Positions 1 to 9,948 of a stretch of 18,078 bases of DNA are shown here, piece by piece. A program made the translations under genes and the position numbers. The stretch lies in assembly GCA_003550305.1 (NCBI GenBank), contig QKYT01000058.1, positions 174,131 to 192,208 on the forward strand, written 5' to 3'. How positions within the stretch are numbered: position 1 is the first letter of the stretch; every line of letters starts with the position of its first letter. The notes beneath the pieces were generated by a model. It worked only from the letters and a program-made list of their open reading frames with translations. It did no database searches and was not told the origin of the DNA. The DNA is from Glomus cerebriforme (Eukaryota; Glomeromycota; Glomeromycetes; Glomerales; Glomeraceae).

Positions 1-690
1 CTACTTTAGAATTTCCACCTCATAATGTCTCTTCCGAATGTTATTCTAAAAAATGTGACAGGAAATTATAAATTCAACTGGAGATGGAAATGGAGTTAGA
101 GTTCGTCGTTTCTGGCGGAATGATTCAATAAATTAGATTTATTTACGATATGGCACCTATAGTTTTATTAAGATGGTAGGATTGTTTTCAATTTTATTAT
201 AATAATTACTTGAAAAATGACTGATTAATCACATTTATAAATAGATGATGAAAGAATTATTACATTTTCTCTCTTTTTTTTTTTTAATAATTCATACAAT
301 TATTCTTAACGCAGTTTATGATAGCAGATATTCAATATTGTTTTGGTAAAATGAGACCTTTAGATTTCAGATAGTCAGTTTTACATTGTTCTATATTTAT
401 AGCAAGTCATTAGTATTGGCTTAAAAAATGTTTTTTGTTACATAAAATATTCAAACCATAGTGACATTTCGATGTGAAATTAATTAATAAATAAAAAAAT
501 ATAACGATTTTTATACAAGTTAAACTTGACGTTACTACCTAATAGTAAATAGCTGCGCTGAAATTATCTAAAAGAGCTTCAAAAAATAAATAATTATTTT
601 AAATATATAATACATAGTATGATTACGACTCATTTTTCGAAAATAATTTTCTCGTCACGGTCACTAAAACAAATTAAACAAGATAAATGT
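1..690 (+). repeat. Third copy of the palindrome's outer unit
   Basis: Positions 1-690 match 9949-10640 in the same orientation and the reverse complement of 1590-1120. Shared landmarks include GTGACAGGAAATTATAAATT near 56, GATTACGACTCATTTTTCGA near 620, and CTACCTAATAGTAAATA near 535. This copy has about 70 extra bases near 460-527 that the other two lack. Because the match begins at the first base of the window, the repeat probably continues to the left. No intact coding region is seen. Confidence 0.85.
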
Positions 691-734
691 CACCACTAAT
701 CAACATAACCACATAATCAGTCTTTTCCTAATAA

Positions 735-1590
735 CCTCTCAAGAAAATGCTGATTCATTTTTTTATAAGGCATACAACGATTTAAAATTTACTTGATTCT
801 TTAAATCACAATAATCTTTTGGTATTTTTTTTAAGTAAAAGGTTCTTTAAATGGATCTGAGTCATTTCACCGACAATCATTTCACCGACAACACGCAGCG
901 TGACATATAATTATATTGGCTAGAGTTATGTTATAATGCGGGCCGAGTGTTTAACTGTCACAAGCGTTGTCGGTGAAATGATTCGGTGAAACGTCTGTCG
1001 TTGAAATGAATGCGACCCCTTTAAACGACTAAATGTTCAGCCAAATTATTTAGTGCATTTTATTAAGTAATATAAAATCTATAAATTATTTGTGATGTAA
1101 GTTTCGCATGCATTTGTAACGTTTATTTGTTTAATTTGGTTGAGTTTTGAGTTTTGATGATTGACCGTGATGAGAAAATATTTTCGAAAAATGAGTCGTA
1201 ATCATACTATATATTATATATTTAAAATAATTATTTATTTTTTGAAAGCTCTTTCAGATAATCTCAGCGCAGCTATTTACTATTAGGTAGTTTTGGATAT
1301 TTTATTTAACTTTGTTAAGCTAATACTAACGACCTTACTAAATATAGAACAATGTAAAAATGCAAAAAGCTGACTACTTGAAATCTAAAGGTCTCATTTT
1401 ACCAATACAGTATCATATCGTAAATAAAGTTATTTAATATTAAATATAAATCTAAGTTATTATTGAATCCGCTAGAAATGACGAACTCTAACTCCATTTC
1501 CATCTCGAGTTGAATTTATAATTTCCTGTCACATTTTTTAGAATAACATTCGGAAGAACATTATGATGTGAAAATTCTAAAATAAAGTAT
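735..1590 (-). repeat. Second copy of the outer unit (inverted), interrupted
   Basis: This is the outermost part of the left arm. It is the reverse complement of 9949-10855 and faces the copy at 1-690, so the first 1.6 kb is itself an inverted repeat with a loop of about 430 bases (690-1120). Compared with the other two copies it lacks about 150 bases near 1395-1410; in the right-arm copy that segment is bounded by short repeats starting TTTACGATA, suggesting a deletion between microhomologies. It is interrupted by the element at 852-1019. Confidence 0.85.
852..1019. mobile_element. MITE-like insertion flanked by TTTAAA
   Basis: This is a 168-base non-coding insertion. It is flanked by TTTAAA on both sides (846-851 and 1020-1025), while the matching site in the right arm has a single TTTAAA (10726-10731). 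The duplicated target is therefore TTTAAA or the nested TTAA. The ends are imperfect inverted repeats: counting one flanking A, about 18 of 25 positions agree between the left end and the reverse complement of the right end. Inside the left end, TCATTTCACCGACAA occurs twice in exact tandem (862-876 and 877-891). Its complement occurs at 967-981, with diverged copies nearer the right end. A TTAA target is typical of piggyBac or Kolobok superfamilies, but the parent family cannot be named from this copy. Confidence 0.8.
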
Positions 1591-2394
1591 CAAAGCAACC
1601 AGCAATCTATGAGAATTTATCTTTGAAGAAAAATTTTTACAAATTTTCTTAATTAATAATGCTTACCTGTGGCTTAGTTTTTTTAAAAAAAAATTATGAA
1701 AGGATTTTTTTTGGTAATGAAATTACCAATTTTTCCTTACATAATATTATTTTAATTTCATCGTTATATTTTTCAAAAATAACTAATGAAAACCTAAAAA
1801 TCTAATAATAAAATAACAAAAATAAGTTATTATTAATACATTGTATGTGCGTATGACAAAAAAAAATTTTGTTCTTTTTGAAAGAACTCAAATAAACACT
1901 TACCGTATATTTATCTGTAATGTATTATTACTTTTAGAAATATTTCGTTTTGATCTCATTGNNATTATTTGTAATAATCGATATNTTAAGGAGTTCATTT
2001 GAATGTAAATACCAGACAAATTTGTATAAATAAGCACATCTCCGGATTATCTTAGAAAGGTACAAAATTCTTTGTGCAAAATCATTGAAAATTTCTATAT
2101 CAGTAATATTCATCTAACTATATTTAAATTTGTCATACATTGTTGTTCAGGAATTTCATATTACGAAAAAATCTTATAAAAGAGCCTTTAATTCTCAAAT
2201 ATTTTTTCGAGTGATTTTTTTTTTAAAAAAAAAAATAATAATTTTCTTATCCATTATAACCCTTCATTATGTGATTAAAAATTCACTTTTTTTTTAAAAA
2301 AAAAACATATACTGTATTATTGATTATAATTTGATGTACCATATTGTCGATCACTCAACGGTCTCTGACTTAATAAAATAAATTATGCTCCTGG
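1591..2394. other. Non-coding part of the left arm, with ambiguous bases
   Basis: AT-rich sequence mirrored at about 9145-9950 in the right arm. It contains undetermined bases at 1962-1963 and 1985. The 69-codon minus-strand ORF in the mirror region (9366-9575) is disrupted in this arm, so it is not called. Confidence 0.6.
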
Positions 2395-2690
2395 AATGTT
2401 GAGAAAGTATTTAAAAGATATTGAAGATTTGATCTTAAATAAACGACTCATTCCATTTCCTCCTTAGCCAAAGCATTTCACAACCATCCACCACTAAATC
2501 CTGTTGAAGAATGCTGTATTTATCTAGACAATTACGAGTGTTCGTTCGAAATTGATGAATTCGCGATGAAGAATTGAATTTAATTTTAAAATTTGGGATT
2601 CATCTAAAGGATAATGTTATTATAGATGCTCTTCATATGTTTGAACATCGATTAGGGATATCCGTTGGAAATTACCGTGAAAATTCCGTA
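2395..2690 (+). pseudogene. C-terminal fragment of the same gene family, left arm
   Basis: The plus strand begins MLRKYLKDIEDLILNK at 2399, preceded by bases coding NYAPG, and this matches the segment after the NYAPG block in the larger pseudogenes. A TAG stop at about 2466, further stops and a shift follow. A last block reads NVIIDALHMFEHRL (2616-2660), equal to the C-terminal block NIIIDALHVIEHRL of the large copies. It lies about 0.6 kb from, and opposite in orientation to, the larger pseudogene of this arm. It is dead as read, and its mirror copy is at 8800-9140. Confidence 0.65.
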
Positions 2691-3078
2691 TATCTATAAT
2701 TATATTTATCCACATATAAATATGTGACTTAATATACAATATGTATTCAGAAATTTATTGTTAATTACTTTGTAAAAAGCTTTACAAAAAAAAAATAAAT
2801 AAATAAAAAGTATTGAGTTATAAACTTACCAAGTGCATATATGCTCGCTCTTTCGTAATCATTTTTTTAAACGAGAAATAAACCTAATCATTGTTATGAA
2901 TTTCGAATTTTACTAATCAGCGCAGGAATATCGTCAAAATTTAAAATTTTTCGTTCATTACATTATTCGATTGAAAAACGGTTTGATTATTTCCAAACTT
3001 GTTGTTTTTTATAATAAAATGAACTTAATTTCTTGGGTAAATTCTTAGAGCAAGGATACGATATCTTCAATGTACACC

Positions 3079-3140
3079 ATGGCTAATTCAGAATATATTG
3101 ATAAACCTTTGGGAGCAGTATTAAAAACTTTCTTTTTAAG
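3079..3140 (+). other. Possible orphan first exon, left arm
   Basis: An ATG in a strong eukaryotic context (ACACCATGG) opens MANSEYIDKPLG and runs to AAG followed by GTAATA, a plausible 5' splice site. The mirror copy (8492-8430, -) keeps the ATG, NSEYIDKPLG and the same donor, and differs by one base that restores a different end (SSIENFLLK). I find no acceptor or second exon that continues it, so it is at best a remnant exon. The family is not recognised. Confidence 0.3.
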
Positions 3141-3249
3141 GTAATATCGTTTATTTTTCTTCTAATAAGATATTGTTTAACAGTTTATTTTATAATTTGT
3201 TCATGATAATTATCTAATTAAATAATATTTTCACCAGAACGAATTCCGA

Positions 3250-4316
3250 AAAATGCATCCCATAAATATTTCCAATCGATGTTCAATCACATGAAGGGCG
3301 TCTATAATAATATTATCATGTAACTTGAAACCCAAGTTGATAGGCGTGAAATTACCGTATCAACAACCGGGCATGACCAATCGGATGCAGGAGTTGGCGG
3401 AAAAAGGATAAGAAGTGCACCCTGCATAACTAAATCATTTACGTCAGAGCAAAATTTCATAGTATTCCTATTTGCTTCTATAAGTTCACTAGGTCAGTCT
3501 TGCGATTATATTCAATTGTCTATTATTTTCAAATCCGTCTTTGGATGGGTATTGGTGGTTGGATCGCTATTTAAATCTAATTGGAATGCTTTTGGTCTAG
3601 GAGGAAATGGAACGAGTCGTTTATTAAAATCAAATCTTCGATATCTTTAAATTCTTCTAAACATTCCGGGGGCATAATTTATTACATGTGGATCAGCCGA
3701 AAGAAAGTGAAACAACTCCATGTCATTATCATTTGAAGGTAATTCTTCATTATTGTTAGCTAATTGTTTATATCCTTCATCTAATAAATAAGTGAATACG
3801 AATACAGGTACCGTATTTTGCGGTATGTAAGCACCCCTTTTTGCACTTAATGTCGGCCAAGATCCTCATAATTCTGGCCAAAATCGCCATAATTCTGGCC
3901 AGGGGTGCTTACTTTCGGGGGGTGCTTACTAACCGCAAAATGGGGTAAATTACTCGCCCATGGCGATTTGGTCTTTTGCTGGAATGCATAAATCCTGTCG
4001 GCGTCGAGCTGTCCTAATGTGTTCTATTTCTAATTCTATTAATTTTTGGTCATATTTCCCAAAGTGCATAAGTAATCTTTGAATAAAATATCGTGAAATT
4101 GTAACTTTTCTCGTAATTAATGTTTGGCGCACTGGTATATCGATAAAAGTGGGTCCTAATCGTACAGCGTGAAATAAAGCGTGTGCTCTTCCATAACGTA
4201 CCAACAACCATTCAGTCTAAGCATAAGGGTCTTTTGATATGATTGACCAATTTCTGCATGTTAGTGTCAAATTAAGAGGATAGTCGACATATTTGAAAAT
4301 AAGTATCTTAATTTCA
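3250..4316 (-). pseudogene. F-box-like family pseudogene, left arm
   Basis: Read on the minus strand, the fragment opens with an F-box-like helix pair (PEIKILIFKYVDYPLNL, then LTCRNWSIISKDPYA), fitting the F-box pattern of LPxEI, IF and a later CRxW. F-box proteins usually bind Skp1 in ubiquitin ligases. A TAG stop follows (near 4225), then a clean block including HALFHAVRLGPTFIDI and SRYFIQRLLMHFGKYDQ (4207-3950). The frame shifts near 4010, and the TA-flanked element interrupts it at 3811-3945. Downstream come MELFHFLSADPHVINYAPG, several more shifts and stops, ALLILFPPTPASDW (about 3400) and NIIIDAL (about 3305). The frame is broken at least four times, so no protein is made. The right-arm copy (7428-8358) is better preserved at its C-terminal end. 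The F-box call rests on motif reading only, and the rest of the family is unknown to me. Confidence 0.75.
3811..3945. mobile_element. MITE-like insertion with TA target duplication
   Basis: This 135-base element lies between TA dinucleotides (3809-3810 and 3946-3947). Its terminal inverted repeats are about 27-29 bases, starting TACCGTATTTTGCGG on the left and TACCCCATTTTGCGG on the complement of the right end, both running on to GTAAGCACCCC. ATAATTCTGGCCA occurs twice inside (3868-3880 and 3889-3901). It interrupts the left-arm F-box-like pseudogene. The right arm has no such insertion at the matching place, and removing the element with one TA rejoins the reading frame across the site. A TA target and short terminal repeats fit a non-autonomous Tc1/mariner-type element. 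No transposase is present. Confidence 0.85.
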
Positions 4317-5095
4317 GGAATTAAATTTTACATTTCAAAGAAAATAATAATTTCTTTATATGGAAATTCGTATGACGATGGTTGCTAGCACTGAATCTTA
4401 TATAATCGATAAAATCGATGACGATTAAAAAAATATATAAATACGGGACGGGATAATATGAACGAAAGTTTCAAAAAATTTTTTACTTTTGAGGATTTGT
4501 TTTAGACGGTGTTTATATAAATGAATTTAAAGTGAATCTTATAAAAAAATTGAATCTAGCCTATTTTGGTACGAATTCAAAGGACGTTGATAAAAGGAAA
4601 TTTACAGTTGATGATCATTACTCAGAGTACTGACTCAGTTCACGTGTAATGTGTTAGGTGTTACAGCACTGAGTTCGTGGTTACATCAAAAAAATTTAAT
4701 GTCGGGAAAAACCAGTACTTCTAAAAAGGAAACTTGAAGAAAGCGAAATGAAAAATGACATGTATATGAGAAAGACAAATATTCGTAACAAGGGTTTTAA
4801 CAAGATTTCATATGATTTTAATTGGGTTTAATTGAATTTTATTGGTTTAAACCAGTTTTTTGCCATCCCGAGGTAGAACGTAAACAATAATCCGAAAATG
4901 TTGAAAATAAATGGAAGGTTATTTGTATAATTTTTGCGGGGGAAGTCTCTCAAAAAATAAACATTTCTTTGGTTTCAAAGAAATTAAAGCAATTATAAAT
5001 TAAATTTCTCATTATTTACTTCAAAAAATAACCTCATGATTTCTTACAGGTTGAATGAAAATAAACGCTCCGAACTTCACCTTATTCAAGATTCT
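4317..5095. other. Non-coding inner part of the left arm
   Basis: This lies upstream of the F-box-like pseudogene and is mirrored at 6840-7427. Its most conserved block is around 4612-4690, with alternating ACTCAG and CTGAGT words that make a local hairpin. Part of that block recurs at 12607-12665. No open frame is supported. Confidence 0.5.
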
Positions 5096-6839
5096 TTGAC
5101 CATAATTCTTGTTATCTTCAAAAGATCCTCTACAAAATTTATTATTATCTAGTTATCTGAGACACTGAGGCATCAGAAAACTGTACTAGAGAACATATTA
5201 AACGTATAAAAAAAAAAAAATTTGTTGTATTAATAATAATTTATTAAAAAAAAATTTTTTATACATACATTCTAAAAAATTTTTATTTATTTCTGAATGA
5301 ATTTTTGATAAATAACACCAAATGTAGTGAAGTTTTAACCCCTGATATAATTTATGTAGTTGAAGATCGTGAAATTTTTTTTTTTTTTATATTTAATTTT
5401 TTTTTTTATTAAATGGTATAAAAAAAAAAAAATATCATAAATAACATCATATGCAGATCCGCAATCAAGTTACGTAAATACTATTTTTTATAAAATAATC
5501 TGTATAAACCTGTTCTGGAGCACTATGTGTTATCATAAAATTAATTAGTAAATTAAAAAAATTTGTATTTAATAAGATGTTTGTAATTTATTATTACATT
5601 GATAGTTTGTAAAGATGTTAATTTGTCGACGTGTTGAACTAAAAGATGATTAAAATATATTAACTTTGTTACTTATTTTCTATGCCACATGATTTTTGTA
5701 ATAAATGAAGCATCGATTATATATATTATCATGATAAATGTAAATTATAAAAAAATTTTAACATATATTTAATAATCTAATTATTTATTTACAAATTAAT
5801 TAGGAGTAAATTATTGACGCGTTCCGTTATTTGTCAAGATAGGTTATATGAGCATATGTTAATAACTTTCTGAAAAAAAAAATAAGGGCGCGTATTATTT
5901 ATTTTGTATGACCAATTCAACGGAATAAGAAACATCATCTCCTTTTTTTTATTTATTAATTTCAAAGTCGTTTTTTTATTGATTAATACAGAAAAACAAA
6001 CCATGACAATAAACAATTTTACATAATAGTTAACGTTATACTTAATTTCATTATTCATTGAAGTTACCCATTTTTGATTGTTGGACCCTGAGATAATTTA
6101 TACCTTCCTTATTAGGATATTTGAGATTCGACTATTTTAGAGAAAAACCTTTAAAAGGAAACATTATATAAATTGTACAATATGTCGATCGGTTTACTCG
6201 TTCAATTGTTACATTTTAAAATAATTTCATGTTATGTAACCTTAAATTACGCATATGTTGGGCGCATATACAGTATTTTGCATATTTTGTAATATTTTTT
6301 TTTTTTTTTTTCACTATTTAATTAAAAACGAAAGGGAAAAAAGAGGAATTTATAACAATTAGCCTGAAAAAAAAGGAATAAATCCGTTAAAAAAAAAATT
6401 GATTAAAAAATTTTTTTTATGCATTGTGTAGTTTCATAATTTTAAAATATATTATATTAATGTAAATTAAATTTTTTTTTTTATACAATGTATATTGTAC
6501 AAAAATATCGGACAATCAAATTTTAAATTTTGGTAATAATAAATGTAAATAGACAGCTCCGAATTTGTAACATGAAAATCTGTAACTTCAACCATTATTC
6601 TTCGCAATGAATGTTATTTATTCTTGGTCTTTGCATTTATTTATTTTTATTTTTTTTCTCGATTTGCATTTACGTTCTGATCCCGATATACTAAAATATA
6701 TAATAAACAAAAAAATTTTTTTTCCCACTAAATATTACAAATCGATATAACGCTATTTTTCAATTAGTTTGAAACGGTAGAAAAAGAGCCTATACAGTTT
6801 ATAAAGGCCAGACCTTTCATAACTCGAGCATATACTAAT
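5096..6839. other. Unpaired spacer between the palindrome arms
   Basis: About 1.7 kb of extremely AT-rich DNA with many A and T homopolymers (for example 5206-5220, 5380-5410 and 6295-6312). I found no mirror relation between its halves and no believable coding region. The 74-codon ORF on the minus strand (6058-5834) is low-complexity and overlaps a dispersed repeat, so I leave it out. The one recognisable item is the repeat copy at 5802-5943. Confidence 0.6.
5802..5943 (+). repeat. Dispersed short repeat, copy 1 (internally shortened)
   Basis: It begins GGAGTAAATTATTGACGCG, followed by TTCCGTTATTTG, and ends CAACGGAATAAGAAACAT then CATCTCC. The same start and end occur at 17834-18025 (same strand) and inverted at 16809-17032. 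This copy lacks most of the middle found in the other two. The ends are weakly inverted (GGAG outside, TTCCGTT inside), which would suit a small non-autonomous element. No target duplication was identified. Confidence 0.6.
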
Positions 6840-7427
6840 TTTTGAATAAAGTGAATAAAGTGGAGTTCAGAGCGTTTATTTTTGATGTAAATAGTAGGAA
6901 ATTTATTCTACAATCGCTTTGATTTTTTTTTTTTTTTTTTTGAAAAACAAGGCACATTTTTGAGACCCCAAAAAATAATAAAAATAGCTTTCTATTTACT
7001 TTCAACATTTTCGGACTATTTTTTATGTTCTATCCGTATTTTGTTATGAATATTTGTGTCTCTCAAATACAACTATATAAACTGTCATGTTTAATTCGCT
7101 TTGATTGTTGGTTTTCGGAATTAAATTTTTCTGATGTAACCCATGAACTCAGTGCCGTTACACATTAACTGAGTCAGTACTCTGAGTAATAATCATCAAC
7201 CTTTCAAATTCATACCAAACAGGCTAGATTCAATTTTTATAAGAATCTATTTTAAAATTTATTATAAAAGCTCGCAAAAAATTGAAAAAAAAATCCAAAA
7301 AGAATTTCAAAATATTCTAATAAACTCGTTCATAATAATTTAATATCCCGTATTTATATATTTTTTAATCGTTATTGATTTTAATCAATATATAAGATTC
7401 ATTCCTTATTTTCCATATACAAATTCC

Positions 7428-8358
7428 CCATGTATTTTAGTACCTGAAATTAAGATACTTATTTTCAAATATGTCGACTACCCTCTTAATTTGGCACTAA
7501 CATGTCGAAATTGGTCAATCATATCAAAAGACCCCTATGCTAAACCTGAATTGTTGTTAGCACGTTATGGAGAATGACACGCTTTATTTCACGCTGTACG
7601 ATTAGGACCCACCTTTATCGACATACCGGCTTGCCAAACGAATATTTTATTCGAACTTAAAATAACCACAATATATGACAGCTTGACGCCGATAGGATTC
7701 GTGCTTTCCAACAAAAGTTCAAATCGCCATGGGCAAGTAATTCATATTCCCTTATCTATTGGACGGAAAGATTACAAAAAATTAACGCATAATGAAGAAT
7801 TACCATCAAAGGGAAACGATATGGAGTTGCTTCATTTTCTTTTGGCTGGTCCACATGTAATGAATTATGCTCCTGGATGTTTAGGAAGAATTTAAAGATA
7901 TCGAAGATTTGATTTTAATAAACGACTCGTTTTATTTCCTCCTAGGCCAAAAGCATTTCGATTATTAAAATAACGACCTGCACATACATAGACCGTCTAT
8001 TCGTGAAGAATACCCCCCAAAAGACGGATTCGAAAATAACAGATAACTTAATGTAATCCAAAGAGGAATCCTTATTCGAACTGGCCTGGTAAACTTATGG
8101 AAGTTACTATGAAATTTGCGACGACGAAAATGATTTAGTTACGCAAGGTGCACTTCTTATCCTTTTTCCGCCAACTCCTGCATCTGATTGGCCATGTCTG
8201 GTTGTAATTTCACCTCTTGTTGAACCTATCAACTTGGGTTTCAAGTTACATGATAATATTATTATAGACGCACTTCATGTGATTGAACATCGATTGGAAA
8301 TATTTTATGGGATGCATTTTTCGGAATTCGCTCTGGTGAAAATATTATTTAATTAGAT
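7428..8358 (+). pseudogene. F-box-like family pseudogene, right arm
   Basis: This is the mirror copy of the left-arm pseudogene. The plus strand reads LVPEIKILIFKYVDYPLNL, then ALTCRNWSIISKDPYAKPE, then a TGA stop where the left copy has an Arg codon, and HALFHAVRLGPTFIDI. About 80-100 bases are then missing (near 7635-7670), removing the segment that contains SRYFIQRLLMHFGKYDQ in the left copy. The block DADRIRAFQQKFKSPWASN follows, then a frameshift, GNDMELLHFLLAGPHVMNYA (to about 7876), more stops, and an open stretch at about 8111-8355 with ALLILFPPTPASDW and NIIIDALHVIEHRLEI before a TAG. Comparing the two arms gives the gene order: an F-box-like N-terminus, then a helical C-terminal region of unknown function. 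It lacks the inserted element found in the left copy. Confidence 0.75.
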
Positions 8359-8429
8359 CATTATTATGAACAAATTATAAAATAAACTGTTAAACAATAT
8401 CTTATTAGAAGAAAAATAAACGATATTAC

Positions 8430-8492
8430 CTTAAGAAGAAAATTTTCAATACTGCTTCCTAAAGGTTTATCTATATATTCTGAATTAGTCAT
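8430..8492 (-). other. Possible orphan first exon, right arm
   Basis: This is the mirror of 3079-3140. It encodes MTNSEYIDKPLGSSIENFLL and a lysine before GTAATA. It is one base longer than the left copy in the GGAAGC stretch, and the exon is exactly 63 bases, so this may be the undamaged frame. No downstream exon was found. Confidence 0.3.
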
Positions 8493-8799
8493 GGTGTGCA
8501 TTGAAGATATCCTATCCTTGTTTTTAGAATTTGCCCAGGAAATTAATTTATTATGTATGTAATGAACAAAACATTGACGATATTCCTGATTAGTAAAATT
8601 CGAAATTCATAACACAATGATTAGGTTTATTTTCTCGTTTAAAAAAATGATTACACCAAAGAGCGACGGATAAAGTCACACTTGGTAAGTTTATAACTCA
8701 ATACTTTTTATTTTTTTTGCAAAGCTTTTACAAAGTAACTAAGAATAAATTTCTCAATACAGATATTGTATATTAAGTCACATATTGATCTGTGGATAA

Positions 8800-9140
8800 A
8801 TATAATTATATTTCACGGTCATCCTATTAGTAAATGAATAATTTCCAACGGATGTTTCTAATCGATATTCAAACATATGAAGAGCATCTATAATAACATT
8901 ATCCTTTAAATGAATCCAAAATTTCAAAATTAAATTCAATTCTTCATCGCAAATTCATCAACTTCGAACGAACACTCGTAATTGTCTAGATAAATACTGC
9001 ATTCTTCAACAGGATTTAATAGTTGATGGTTGTGAAATACTTTCGGCCAAAGATGAAATGGAATGAATCGTTTGTTTATGATCAAATCTTCAATATCTTT
9101 TAAATACTTTCTCAACATTCCAGAAGCATAATTTATTTTA
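8800..9140 (-). pseudogene. C-terminal fragment of the same gene family, right arm
   Basis: This is the mirror of 2395-2690. It contains an open stretch of 60 codons (9118-8936), starting MLRKYLKDIEDLIINKRFIP and continuing through NHQLLNPVEEC to a stop. After a one-base shift the frame continues as DEELNLILKFWIHLKDN and VIIDALHMFEYRLE (to about 8830), the family's C-terminal block. The ORF has no N-terminal F-box-like part and its methionine is an internal family position, so it is a gene fragment and not a small gene. It is the better-preserved of the two short copies. Confidence 0.65.
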
Positions 9141-9297
9141 TTAAGTCAGAGGGCGATTTGATTTTCCGTTAAGCGATCAACAATGTGGTACATAGCATAC
9201 GTATTGGAGTATCGCATCGAATTATATATTTTTTTTTAAAAAAAAGTGAATATTTAATCACATAATGAAGGGTAGTAAGATATGGATAAGAAAATTA

Positions 9298-9328
<31 letters not shown>

Positions 9329-9948
9329 TTCACTCAAAAAAAATATTTGAGAATTAAAGGCTCTTTTATAAGACTTTTTTCGTAATACGAAATTCCCGAA
9401 CAACAACGTATGACAATTTAAATATAGTTAGATGAATATTACCGATATAGAAATTTTCAAAGAACAAGATGATCTTGCACAAAGAATTTTGTACCTTTCT
9501 AAAATAAAATAAAGAAATCCGGAGATGTGATTTTCTTCCCTTATTTATACAAATTTGTCTGACATTTACATTCAAATAAGCTCCTTAAAATATCGGTTAT
9601 TACAAATAATTACAATGAGATTAAAACGAATTATTTCTAAGATAAATATACGGTAAGTGTTTATTTGAGTTCTTTCAAAAAATTTTTTTTTTTGTCATAC
9701 ACACAAATATATTAATGTTATTTTTGTTAAATTTTCAGCTTTTTATTAGTTATTTTTGAAAAATATAACGATAAAATTAAAATAATATTATATAAGGAAA
9801 AATTAGTAATTTCATTATCAAAAAAAATCTTTTCATAATTTTTTTTTGAAAAAAAAACTAAGCCATAGATAAGCATTATTAATTGTTTAAGAAAATCTGT
9901 AAAAATTTTTCTTCAAAGATAAATTTTCATAAATTGTTGGTTTTATAA

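Larger units (their letters stand above)
735..5095. repeat. Left arm of a ~4 kb-arm imperfect palindrome
   Basis: This stretch reads as the reverse complement of 6840-10855. Anchor pairs found by eye, left with right: 1440-1580 with 9960-10130; 2030-2110 with 9460-9545; 2400-2580 with 8940-9120; 3270-3430 with 8140-8330; 4130-4310 with 7435-7630; 4610-4690 with 7130-7200; 5050-5095 with 6850-6895. Matches are long but broken by substitutions and indels, so the duplication is not recent. The arm holds two inserted small elements (852-1019 and 3811-3945) absent from the other arm, and two gene fragments. The inner end is near 5095, where similarity to the right arm fades. The outer end near 735 is followed at once by the third copy of the outer unit. 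Confidence 0.9.

Noticed and set aside
2830..2862. Possible tiny exon with GTAAGT donor on the minus strand of the left arm
   Set aside because: The right-arm copy has a stop and different length in the same place, so coding is not conserved although the donor is.
5834..6058. 74-codon minus-strand ORF in the palindrome spacer
   Set aside because: Composition is Lys/Asn/Ile/Phe as expected of chance frames in AT-rich DNA, and it overlaps a dispersed repeat whose other copies do not keep the frame.
9366..9575. 69-codon minus-strand ORF in the right arm
   Set aside because: The mirror sequence in the left arm does not keep the frame, and there are no coding-like features.
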